Part shown: positions 24,868-32,093 of the stretch, piece after piece | Position numbering within the stretch: the first letter of the stretch is position 1 | How the letters are laid out: each line of letters begins with the position of its first letter | Assembly: GCA_903901045.1 (NCBI GenBank) | Contig: CAIUPP010000068.1 | Location: 1 to 64,000, forward strand | Length of the DNA stretch: 64,000 bases | Origin: an uncultured Planctomycetota bacterium | GTDB lineage: Bacteria; Planctomycetota; Brocadiia; CAIUPP01 | Direction: 5' to 3' | Program-made: the position numbers and the translations under genes | Notes under the pieces: model-generated | Told to the model about the DNA's origin: nothing | Databases searched by the model: none | What the model saw: only the letters and a program-made list of their open reading frames with translations

Positions 24868-25509
24868 ATGGCGAAGCCCTTCATGGGAAAGCGATTACCG
24901 TTCAACTGGCGGCGGAACAAGAAGCGGACGGAGTACGACACCTTTATGAAGATTGACGCGCACAAAGCGGTTGGGGCGCTACGTGATCTAGGCTCTGCTG
25001 CGAAGAGCGTCTTACGGTCGTATGTAGACCATGCAGATAGCTGCGGAATCACATGGCTCTCACGGGGGGCGGCAGCAAAGGAGTCCGGGGTCAGCTATGC
25101 GGATAATGCCGAGTATCGGCAACGAGCGGTAGGCAGACACCTGCGTACTCTTGTGCGGAGCCGAATTCTAGTCAGGGTCAAGGACTTGCCCGAAGGACTT
25201 CCGCCGCAGGTGCGCCGCCGCATTCTCCACACGCTCGACAAATGGAGGAAAAGTTTCCGCGCACCTCCTGTGAGAACAAGGCGGGACGGATGGACGTTGG
25301 TGAACATGCGTCGCCTCACCCCGGAACCTGTGTTGTCCGCATTTTTGGAGCAACTGAAAGAGGAGAGCGAAGAGAGTGGCCGGAGGAAAAAGATGCGAGC
25401 GGATACCGCGAAACACAGGCCGGAAGTTCGTCGGAAAGGAGGGAACAACGGTGCATCTTTCGGAAGGCATAAGAAATCAACCAAACGGAACAAAAGTTCC
25501 CTCAAATAG
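24868..25509 (+). CDS. Putative winged-helix DNA-binding protein (replication-initiator-like?)
   Basis: A 213-residue, very basic protein starting at an ATG behind AAAGGAGCAGG. Residues 30-110 (FMKIDAHKAVGALRDLGSAAKSVLRSYVDHADSCGITWLSRGAAAKESGVS...VGRHLRTLVRSRILVRVKD) have the layout of the winged helix used by plasmid-type replication initiators and replisome loaders: one helix bundle, a recognition helix and a wing. The C-terminal 60 residues are a lysine/arginine-rich tail. No catalytic motif is visible. The low-G+C element context supports a replication or maintenance role, but the function is not established. Confidence 0.5.
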   Translation: MAKPFMGKRLPFNWRRNKKRTEYDTFMKIDAHKAVGALRDLGSAAKSVLRSYVDHADSCGITWLSRGAAAKESGVSYADNAEYRQRAVGRHLRTLVRSRILVRVKDLPEGLPPQVRRRILHTLDKWRKSFRAPPVRTRRDGWTLVNMRRLTPEPVLSAFLEQLKEESEESGRRKKMRADTAKHRPEVRRKGGNNGASFGRHKKSTKRNKSSLK

Positions 25510-25535
25510 GATAGACGGTAACGTAACCGTACTCG

Positions 25536-25634
25536 TACAGCTTCGCTGTAATAGTACTATGGATGAAATTTTTCTTCACGCGCAAAGTTTGCTAGGCGCG
25601 CTTCGCGCGCCAGCCGGTCGCTTCGCTCCCGGCT
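25536..25634. repeat. Three consecutive GC hairpins with TTC-type loops
   Basis: TACAGC-TTC-GCTGTA (25536-25550), GGCGCGC-TTC-GCGCGCC (25595-25611) and an AGCCGG/CCGGCT hairpin (25612-25634) follow each other in the 240-base gap after 25509. The last two are adjacent. They may end transcription of the upstream gene or form a structured origin-type or RNA element; no T-run follows. Confidence 0.65.
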
Positions 25635-25752
25635 GACAGTCTTCCATAGAATTGCGGGAACGAAAGACTGGAAGCAGGCCGGATAGGAGAGGCTACCTCC
25701 CCGGCATTGGCAATGCGGGTTCCGTGTTGGACTATTTTTTAGGAGGCTTGGG

Positions 25753-26064
25753 ATGTTCGAGACCTTGATGATTAGCGAGCAGTTCATTGGCGGCGGGCTA
25801 CCGGAAGGGCCGTTGGCGTTCATTTTGTCGCCAGCGGCGCGTGAGAAATTGAGTCTGAAGGGAGGCGATTCTCCGTGGTCAATGCTCGATGTGCTCATCG
25901 CCTTGCGGGCCGTTGGTCGGCCCATAACGCGAGGCTCGGTCGTGCAGTTCACGGTGCCTTCGCAAGCCACGCGGCATGGACCTGTCCCGATGCGGGCGGT
26001 GTGTCACCCCGGAAAGGCGGGCACATCCGAGATTCATCTCCTTCTCAGAACCGAAAGGGCTTAG
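25753..26064 (+). CDS. Hypothetical protein of the element
   Basis: A 103-residue protein with a good ribosome-binding site (AGGAGG, six bases from ATG). I do not recognise it. It has no signal peptide, no membrane segment and no cysteine motif. The central GGDSPWSMLDVLIALRAVGRPITRGSVVQFTVPS looks like a small alpha/beta domain ending in an exposed strand. It lies between the hairpin cluster and the HU-like gene, all co-directional. Confidence 0.55.
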   Translation: MFETLMISEQFIGGGLPEGPLAFILSPAAREKLSLKGGDSPWSMLDVLIALRAVGRPITRGSVVQFTVPSQATRHGPVPMRAVCHPGKAGTSEIHLLLRTERA

Positions 26065-26217
26065 AATGCAGAATGGACGCCCGGAAGCTGACCGCGGGAC
26101 GCCGGAGAATTGCTCCAAACAGGGGAAAGAATAGCCGTGCCTGGACCCGTCAGAAAGAGTGCAAGGCGGGCGGTTGACTGAACGTTCACGCGATTCGGAA
26201 GTGTGAAGGAGGTGCTT

Positions 26218-26532
26218 ATGCCGTACAGCAGGCTGGCGCGGGAGCTTAGGTCGCGCTGCGGACTCCACCCGGACGCCGTCGCCGTGGTACTCAGGGAACT
26301 TGTTCGGCATGTCATCCACGAGACGCGCCAGGGAGAGCCGGTGCATGTGCCCGGCTTGGGAGTCATCCGCCCGTCATACCGCAAAGGGAAAAGGGTTGTG
26401 TGCAACATCCCCGACTCTCGCCTTCGGGGCCGTCAGTTCAAGACGCCCTTCAGGGTCGTGCCTTTTCTCCAAGCGTCAAGGGCACTGGTGAGAGAGGAAC
26501 AACTCATGGGAGTGCGAAACAATGTGCCTTGA
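26218..26532 (+). CDS. HU/IHF-like DNA-binding protein
   Basis: A 104-residue protein. The N-terminal helices (YSRLARELRSRCGLHPDAVAVVLRELVRHVIHETRQGE) are followed by VHVPGLGVIRPSYRKGKRV, matching the VxLPGFGTFxxxxR beta-arm motif of HU family proteins. The proline-tipped DNA-binding arm appears short, so this is a divergent member. Such proteins bend DNA in recombination and replication complexes, and an element-encoded copy could assist its recombinases. The start at 26218 is set by AAGGAGG six to seven bases upstream. Confidence 0.72.
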   Translation: MPYSRLARELRSRCGLHPDAVAVVLRELVRHVIHETRQGEPVHVPGLGVIRPSYRKGKRVVCNIPDSRLRGRQFKTPFRVVPFLQASRALVREEQLMGVRNNVP

Positions 26533-26895
26533 CGCGAGGAGTTGGAGAGCCTATTCTAGCGCCGTTGATCCTGACTGAACGAAGGAGGTTCCAAGAAAGC
26601 ACAAACGCCCGGTGAATAGACAATTGGAGTGAAGCTCGTCTCGGCTAGTCTCGCCAACAAGTACTGCCACCTCAGCCACTAGGCTGTGTTTTTTCGCACG
26701 AGACAAGGGCCGGACGGTGTTCCCATCGTTTCGGGGAGCGCCTGTCCGCTCTTGCGTGTTCCTCGTGCGAGGCCCCGTGGCAGGGGTCGTTGGCGGGGGA
26801 GCGTGGGTGGCGATGGGTTGCTCCCCGTTTTCTTGCGCTCCGCTGCGAATGCTCCGATCAGGCAATCAGTCATCAACATTGGAAGGGGAATGACT
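26533..26895. other. Intergenic region with a long imperfect stem-loop (candidate structured RNA)
   Basis: About 360 bases with no supported gene. After TTTTTT at 26689-26694 comes CGCACGAG (26695-26702), whose complement CTCGTGCG lies at 26762-26769. Inside it, CAAGGGCCGGAC can pair with GTCCGCTCTTG, giving a two-stage stem about 75 bases long. The rest (26770-26895) leads into the zinc-ribbon gene. Confidence 0.45.
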
Positions 26896-28713
26896 ATGGC
26901 GGAATGTCAGAAGTGCAAGAAGCAGGTCGAGGGCGCACCGAAGTTCTGTCCCGAATGCGGTGAACGGCTCTCTCTCGTTAGCAAGTGCCCCAAATGCTCG
27001 GTGGAAGTTGCGCCCGGAGTGAAGTTCTGTAGCGAATGCGGGACTGCTATCGGCGGTGTCGCACCGACTGCGCCGAACACACTTGCTCCGGCGGTGGCGA
27101 TGGACGGGCAACAGGTGGCGTTGAGGCTTTACCGCCCCCTTCAAGGCATCTATAGCAGCTACCTCCTCGAACGGTTCAACACCGCTATGCGCGAGAGGAG
27201 CGTCGTCCGGCGCATGTACATCTTGGAGCCAGGTTCCATAGAGCATGACGTGGACCAAGCGCTATACGATATGACGGCCGCCGTTCCGAAAGTCTTGAAT
27301 CACCTCGGTGCCGGAAATGTCCCTCTGGATACGACCGTCCTGTACAGTGAGTGCAAAGCGTTGCTCGGCCCGGTGAACGCCACGCTGTCCACCTTGCGCA
27401 GCATCATGGCAGAGGCGGGTGTTGCTGTCCAGACGAAGGGAAGCGGGGGCGTGGTAGCCGGCGCGATTCTGGGCGCAAGGAGCAAGTCCGTGTGGGGGAA
27501 CCTCGCGGCCACGGGCCTAGGCGCAGCATACGATAGCGCCGAACACGCGGGGCGGGTACAGGCAGTGGCAAGCAGGTACAACAGCAGCGCCGCGCAATTG
27601 GGCGCGGACTTTCAATCAACATGGGAGCGTGTCTTCGACAAGGTTGCCGCGACGGTTGGCACATCCTTGCGGCTGCAACTTCCCGGCACGAAACAGGTCC
27701 AGCCTGCCGTCTCCGAGTTCACGGATGCTCTGACCCAGGCACATGCCGCTCTATCGTCCAATCAAGTGGCAAGTGCGATTGCTTCGGCATCAAGAGCAGT
27801 GGCCGTATGTTCTGATGACCCGGAAGTACTTGTCGTTCGGGGCGAAGCGCGCTTGCGAAACGGCGAACCGGATGCGGCCCTTGAGGACGCTCAGAAGGTG
27901 CTCATGCTGGAGCCGACGTGCGCAGAAGCATTGCTCCTGAAAGCGGAAGCACTTCATGCCAAGAAAGGAAGTGGTGCTAGTCCGGACACAGATGCTCAAG
28001 TCCGGCAGCTCCTCCAGTCTATCTTGAGCAGTGATGCAGACTACCGTATTTTGCTGAAGGCGGCGTCATCATTTGAGCAGGTTGGCTATGCCGATCTGGC
28101 CAGAGGGCTTCGGAACAAGGCAGCAACATCTGTGCCATTTATCCTACTCGAATGCGCGGATGGCGTGATTCATAGAATTGAAAGGTTACTCGGTGGCAAA
28201 GTATCCCTCCTAGAGGAACATTCCGTGGCGGATGTTTCCCAAGACGAGGGTCGCACGATGTTGAAACGGCTGAAGCAGGGAGTAGATCAAAGGCAGTGGG
28301 AGTTGAATGAGAAGCATCGAGCAATGCTCATCGCCGGACTTGGGGGACTGCGTGACGGGGAGGTTCTCTTGTGGGCGGACGTTGGGCACGTTGGCCGCTC
28401 CTATATAGTTGTGACCACGCAGCGAGTCCTCGCCCACCCTGTGGTCATGAAGATGCCAGATGTCGAGATAGCTCTCGGAAACATAGAGCGTTGTGCGGTG
28501 AAGAAGCTTCTCCTGTTCGTTTACGTGAAAGTCATCATGCGCAACGGCACGTTGCATAACTGGAACAACGGGGAACAGGCGTCCCTTGAGGAGTTCTCTA
28601 AGGTGATGAATGAGGCAATCCTCCCTGCCGTGGGGAAGTGGGTTGATGGGCCAGCAACTCCGTCCCCGCTTCCTAAGATCCAAGCCGTACCTCCGCCATT
28701 GCCGAAGACCTGA
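26896..28713 (+). CDS. Double zinc-ribbon / TPR-like / PH-like multidomain protein
   Basis: A 605-residue protein with two tandem zinc ribbons at the N-terminus (CQKCKK...FCPECGE and CPKCSV...FCSECGT, residues 4-48). Then follow a long helical region, a Gly/Ala-rich hydrophobic stretch (VVAGAILGARSKSVWGNLAATGLGAAY), a TPR-like part near 285-350 (VASAIASASRAVAVCSDDPEVLVVRGEARLRNGEPDAALEDA) and a C-terminal bacterial PH-like fold (VGRSYIVVTTQRVLAHPVV...NIERCAVKKLLLFVYVKVIMRNG). It ends in a proline-rich tail. There is no enzyme motif. The start at ATG 26896 gives AAGGGGA eight bases upstream; ATG 26890 would leave none. It is followed 55 bases later by a GYF_2 membrane protein, suggesting a two-protein envelope-associated unit. 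Confidence 0.65.
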   Translation: MAECQKCKKQVEGAPKFCPECGERLSLVSKCPKCSVEVAPGVKFCSECGTAIGGVAPTAPNTLAPAVAMDGQQVALRLYRPLQGIYSSYLLERFNTAMRERSVVRRMYILEPGSIEHDVDQALYDMTAAVPKVLNHLGAGNVPLDTTVLYSECKALLGPVNATLSTLRSIMAEAGVAVQTKGSGGVVAGAILGARSKSVWGNLAATGLGAAYDSAEHAGRVQAVASRYNSSAAQLGADFQSTWERVFDKVAATVGTSLRLQLPGTKQVQPAVSEFTDALTQAHAALSSNQVASAIASASRAVAVCSDDPEVLVVRGEARLRNGEPDAALEDAQKVLMLEPTCAEALLLKAEALHAKKGSGASPDTDAQVRQLLQSILSSDADYRILLKAASSFEQVGYADLARGLRNKAATSVPFILLECADGVIHRIERLLGGKVSLLEEHSVADVSQDEGRTMLKRLKQGVDQRQWELNEKHRAMLIAGLGGLRDGEVLLWADVGHVGRSYIVVTTQRVLAHPVVMKMPDVEIALGNIERCAVKKLLLFVYVKVIMRNGTLHNWNNGEQASLEEFSKVMNEAILPAVGKWVDGPATPSPLPKIQAVPPPLPKT

Positions 28714-28767
28714 ATCGGCCATGCTGTCAGGGCGGACTCCCAGATTTTCTGTGAAGGGGTTTGATCC

Positions 28768-29787
28768 ATGAACGACATGAAGTTTTGGTACGTGGGCATT
28801 GCCAACAAACAAGAGGGACCATTATCGGTTGCCGAAGTCGTGGCGATGCTGTCGAACGGGAAGCTGACACCGGAGTCTTTGGTCTGGAAGGACGGCATGG
28901 CGGACTGGCAGCCAATTGTTCAGGTGCCAGCGCTGTACAACGTGTGGCTCAACCGTCCAACAACAATGGCCGGCAAAGCGAAAACCGCTCTTGTGTGCGG
29001 AGTGCTATCATGGTTATGCACACCTCTAGGCATCATCATGTGCGTTCCAGCCATTGTGATGGGGCGCAAGGTACTGAAGTCGAAGGTAGCCAACGATAAA
29101 GAGAGACGCCTCGCCAAATGGGGCTTCGGGCTGGGGGTCTGTTTTGGGACCATAGCCCTACTTGTCTGTGGGTTTGTAGTGGGCCTTGTCCTTGTCAGTA
29201 AGACCAAGATGGGGGACATAGAGAAACGCATTTCCGAGGCCAACACGATATACGACACCGGGCGGAAAGCTGAGGCCGTATCCATATACGAGAAATGCGC
29301 CGACTCGGCATGGGCATCCGGTAGTGGATTAGATGAAACGGTTTTCAACAGGATGATTGATTACGCTGCTGAGGTGAAAGATGACACCAAACTGGATACA
29401 TACCTTCAGCTTGCTCTGAAGTGGAATGTCACGCCACACCCGGAATCCGAAGCGGGACAACTTGGCATAGCGCGTCTTGTGAAAGCGCAGGACGCTAAGT
29501 GTGCCGCCCAGGCATACGAAGCCGGTAAGAAAGCCGTAGAAGGATACTGGCTGGCATGGGGAGATAAGGTTTGGTACGAAGATGCGGCAGTCGCGCGGAC
29601 TACTGCCCGAAATCGCATTCATCTTTTTCACAAGGAATATCAACCATATTTTCAGCAAGGGTGGGATGCGGAGGACGCCCTTCAATCTAGAAAGTGGGAG
29701 GCGAATCAGGACGCCGACCGAGCCAAGACCAAGGAAAAGGACAACGCGGAGAAGAGGGCAAAGGGGTGGATGGACGTGGATGAATAG
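28768..29787 (+). CDS. GYF_2 (DUF4339) / DUF4190 membrane protein
   Basis: A 339-residue protein. Residues 5-55 match the GYF_2 domain (FWYVGIANKQEGPLSVAEVVAMLSNGKLTPESLVWKDGMADWQPI), a proline-peptide-binding fold. The next 75 residues hold two hydrophobic helices as in DUF4190 (AKTALVCGVLSWLCTPLGIIMCVPAIVMG and GFGLGVCFGTIALLVCGFVVGLVLV). The remaining 190 residues are soluble, helical and TPR-like. The neighbouring zinc-ribbon protein ends in a run of prolines (PPPLPKT), a plausible GYF ligand; the interaction is my inference. No catalytic motif is visible. Confidence 0.7.
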   Translation: MNDMKFWYVGIANKQEGPLSVAEVVAMLSNGKLTPESLVWKDGMADWQPIVQVPALYNVWLNRPTTMAGKAKTALVCGVLSWLCTPLGIIMCVPAIVMGRKVLKSKVANDKERRLAKWGFGLGVCFGTIALLVCGFVVGLVLVSKTKMGDIEKRISEANTIYDTGRKAEAVSIYEKCADSAWASGSGLDETVFNRMIDYAAEVKDDTKLDTYLQLALKWNVTPHPESEAGQLGIARLVKAQDAKCAAQAYEAGKKAVEGYWLAWGDKVWYEDAAVARTTARNRIHLFHKEYQPYFQQGWDAEDALQSRKWEANQDADRAKTKEKDNAEKRAKGWMDVDE

Positions 29788-29902
29788 GGAAGCGCAGAAA
29801 ACCTTTGGCAGAACTACGCGGACGGCGTGACGGACGGTATCTTGGGGCGCGAGGTGAGACGAGGAAGATAGGAGCGCTGCGTCGTCTCTGCAACCGGCGG
29901 CG

Positions 29903-30940
29903 TTAGCCGTCGTGGCCGTCAACGGGAGAAGGCTGAGACGCAGGACTCGTATTCGCCGCTTCGGGCAGTCGGATGCGGAGGTAGTCGGCAGCATTGTCGT
30001 CAAGATTTGTCTTGGCACGGTCGTAACGCATTGTGGTTTCAGGGCTGGCGTGCCTTGAAAAATTCTGTACCTGTCTTATCGAGGCCCCGCCGTCCAGTGC
30101 CAACGTAATTGCGGTCGCTCGCGCAGAGTGCGGCGCGAGCCGCGTGGCGTCCAAACCGGCCCGGCGGGCGTACTTCTTGTAGAGCACGGCAACCGCAGTT
30201 GTGGACAGATGCCGCCTCGGGTCATTGTATGTCTGATTCCTGCTCAAGGCGGGGAAAAGATAGCCGGTGATTTCCCGCGCCTGCGTGTACGCTTGGACTT
30301 CCCGCCACAGGGCCGGGGCAACTTTGATGACATCGTCCCGGCCTCCTTTGCCAAGCACTCGTAATACTGTGTGGCCCGATGTCTGCATGAAGTCTTCCGC
30401 CCGGACCTTCACGACTTCGTGGCGGCGCAGTCCACAGTAAAAGAGAAGTCCCAACATGATGAAGTCGCGCTGGCCTACCGCCATCCGCCTGTCGGGAGTC
30501 GCCAGGAGCCGTTCCGCTTCACGCTTTGTTAGGGCAGGCGTCTTGCCTTCGCGGCTAACCCTCGGACGCTTTACCCGAAAGAATGGGGACTTCTCAATCG
30601 CGCCTTCCTCGCGGAGTACCTCGTAAATACTGGCCACGACAGACACGCGCCGCGCCACGGTTGCGGGGGCCTTCCCCTGCGTGGTGAGAAGACTATCCCG
30701 AAAGGCGGTGGCTTGTTCTCTTGTCACGCTCGACAAGGCGCGAATCAAGTCTTCGCCCGTCACGCCGGGGGCAATTTCCAAGAAGCCTAAGAAGCTCTGG
30801 AAGTCCGTTTTATACGCCTTTCGCGTCAAGGGCGACAATTGGCCCGTGAGGAATGCGTTGACGGCCCTTGCGCCGTCTTCCCGCTTCGCGGGGGCAAGCC
30901 TGCCCCCCAGATCGGCCCTTACGATGCTTTCCATGCCCAT
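29903..30940 (-). CDS. Tyrosine recombinase / phage-type integrase (XerC/D-like)
   Basis: A 345-residue site-specific recombinase. An N-terminal SAM-like core-binding domain (residues 25-125) precedes the catalytic domain with R172 (CGLRRHE), K198 (LGKGGRDD), H271-x-x-R274 (PHSARAT), H297 (SRHASPETT) and the nucleophile Y306 (MRYDRAK), so all catalytic residues are present. It stands alone, leftward, in the middle of the element rather than at an end. This suggests a composite element, an internal inverter or an older integration event. The promoter is at 31075-31103. Confidence 0.9.
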   Translation of the reverse strand: MGMESIVRADLGGRLAPAKREDGARAVNAFLTGQLSPLTRKAYKTDFQSFLGFLEIAPGVTGEDLIRALSSVTREQATAFRDSLLTTQGKAPATVARRVSVVASIYEVLREEGAIEKSPFFRVKRPRVSREGKTPALTKREAERLLATPDRRMAVGQRDFIMLGLLFYCGLRRHEVVKVRAEDFMQTSGHTVLRVLGKGGRDDVIKVAPALWREVQAYTQAREITGYLFPALSRNQTYNDPRRHLSTTAVAVLYKKYARRAGLDATRLAPHSARATAITLALDGGASIRQVQNFSRHASPETTMRYDRAKTNLDDNAADYLRIRLPEAANTSPASQPSPVDGHDG

Positions 30941-31074
30941 AGCGGCCCTTCCTTCCCTTCTGGACGGCCCACAACGCCACAGGACGCCCCCGGAGCCAAC
31001 AACGGCCCGGAGTCCCTCGCCCAGTGCCTTGCGCCGTCATACTTGCGAGAGCCAACATTCTCATAACTATACGT

Positions 31075-31103
31075 ATCTTAGCATGTACTGCCCCATAAAG
31101 CAA
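31075..31103 (-). promoter_or_regulatory. Promoter of the tyrosine recombinase gene
   Basis: Minus strand TTGCTT (31103-31098), 17-base spacer, TAAGAT (31080-31075), about 135 bases upstream of the integrase start codon. Confidence 0.55.
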
Positions 31104-31126
31104 CGCAACTCTATATACCATAATAC

Positions 31127-31155
31127 TTTACAACAGCCTATATTTCTGCTAAAAT
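31127..31155 (+). promoter_or_regulatory. Promoter reading toward the DUF6876-like and SymE-like genes
   Basis: TTTACA at 31127-31132, 17-base spacer and TAAAAT at 31150-31155, back to back with the integrase promoter. The hairpin at 31328-31367 lies between it and the first gene and could attenuate it. Confidence 0.6.
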
Positions 31156-31327
31156 ACAGGGGAAAACTGGCCTCTTGCCACTGGCGGAGAGGCGCAGGCG
31201 CGTTTGAGAGTATGGCCGGGGGGCATGGCGGGCGGGCTTGCAGCCGGGCCGACAGTGGCGCGGGGGCGTGTTGATTGGGCCGTGCGGCGGATGTGTCATG
31301 CGGCGACTTGTGCCGTTTGCCGTCTTT

Positions 31328-31367
31328 TGAGAAGCCCGGTGGAGGAGTCAACCCCACTGGGCTTTTC
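31328..31367 (+). terminator. Terminator-like hairpin or attenuator before the SymE-type operon
   Basis: AAGCCCGGTGG pairs with CCACTGGGCTT across a loop of about 14 bases, followed by TTTCGC. It looks like a rho-independent terminator, but lies between a promoter and a gene pair transcribed in the same direction, so conditional attenuation is possible. Confidence 0.6.
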
Positions 31368-31389
31368 GCATTAGAAGGAGGTCATGCCG

Positions 31390-31725
31390 ATGGGCGAGTA
31401 CTACCGATTGCATCCTGGGATGCTCATTACCTGCGGAGTGAAAGCGTTTTGTGACGAACATGGCGCGTGGTGGATGTTGGACATCCTGTGGTCGTATCAG
31501 CCTCAATGCCGGAAGGACAAGATGCTCCGAGAAATACAGTTCTGGAAGTTCGAGAAGCCGACGCCGGACGCCAGCACCATCACGGCCATCTGCGAACGCG
31601 ATGGTGGCGATGTGGCCATTACACAGGAAGTGCCCTACACGGACTTCAGGCCGCAGTCCTGCCGCCTATGGGTTGCCCCCGCCGATGGGGAGCAATGGGT
31701 CATCATGCTGCCGGAGGAGTATTGA
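31390..31725 (+). CDS. DUF6876-like small protein
   Basis: A 111-residue acidic protein. LITCGVKAFCDEHGAWWMLDILWSYQPQC at residues 12-40 resembles the opening of the DUF6876 family (TDGVKYLAEAAGAYWLLDAI pattern), known from mobile elements without assigned function. The strand-rich remainder ends SCRLWVAPADGEQWVIMLPEE. AGGAGG at 31375-31380 is nine bases from this ATG and only three from an earlier one at 31384, so 31390 is preferred. The stop lies two bases before the SymE-like start, indicating an operon. Confidence 0.6.
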   Translation: MGEYYRLHPGMLITCGVKAFCDEHGAWWMLDILWSYQPQCRKDKMLREIQFWKFEKPTPDASTITAICERDGGDVAITQEVPYTDFRPQSCRLWVAPADGEQWVIMLPEEY

Positions 31726-31727
31726 CC

Positions 31728-31937
31728 ATGAAGAACGCCGAGAGCGAGGAGCGCACGTTCACAATTGACCGCATCGCTCGGAGCAAGGTAGAAGGCGGAT
31801 ACCTGTACTATCCATCCTTGCGCCTCGTGGGTCGTTGGCTCGAACGAGCCGGGTTTCAGTACGGATGCCGTGTCACAGTCACAGTAGAGTCCGGGCGGCT
31901 GGTCATTACGCCACGAAAAACGCCTGACGCCACGTGA
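31728..31937 (+). CDS. SymE-like small basic protein
   Basis: A 69-residue protein with the SymE/AbrB-derived core YPSLRLVGRWLERAGFQYGCRVTVTVESGRLVITP at residues 29-63, matching the C-terminal domain of SymE. SymE in E. coli is an SOS-induced toxin or nucleoid-condensing protein controlled by the antisense RNA SymR. In many mobile elements SymE-like genes lie beside restriction genes, as here. I cannot see an antisense promoter with confidence. Confidence 0.78.
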   Translation: MKNAESEERTFTIDRIARSKVEGGYLYYPSLRLVGRWLERAGFQYGCRVTVTVESGRLVITPRKTPDAT

Positions 31938-32041
31938 CCGCAAGCCCCCCGGCTCATGCGTCATGTTGGTATGGCACCCCCAATGCGCCATAGGGACGGA
32001 ACCCCCTCCCTGCAATGTCAATAGCAAGATTCCTTCCACCG

Positions 32042-32061
32042 CTCAACAGTCTGTTGACTTC
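32042..32061. repeat. 20-bp site with palindromic core, left copy
   Basis: CTCAACAGTCTGTTGACTTC, containing the palindrome TCAACAG-T-CTGTTGA. An identical 20-base copy lies at 42065-42084 in the same orientation. Flanking bases are also loosely alike (CCGC before, CCG-GCAGA after). The two copies bracket the 10-kb defence-like gene block. Confidence 0.85.
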
Positions 32062-32093
32062 CGGGCAGATAGCCATGCTGCCGAGGCCCCCAT

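Larger units (their letters stand above)
30941..31389. other. Intergenic control region between divergent integrase and SymE-type operon
   Basis: About 450 bases without a supported gene. The first 110 bases are GC-rich; the middle (31065-31160) is AT-rich and holds two divergent near-consensus promoters. A terminator-like hairpin at 31328-31367 and the AAGGAGG ribosome-binding site of the next gene complete it. Confidence 0.6.
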
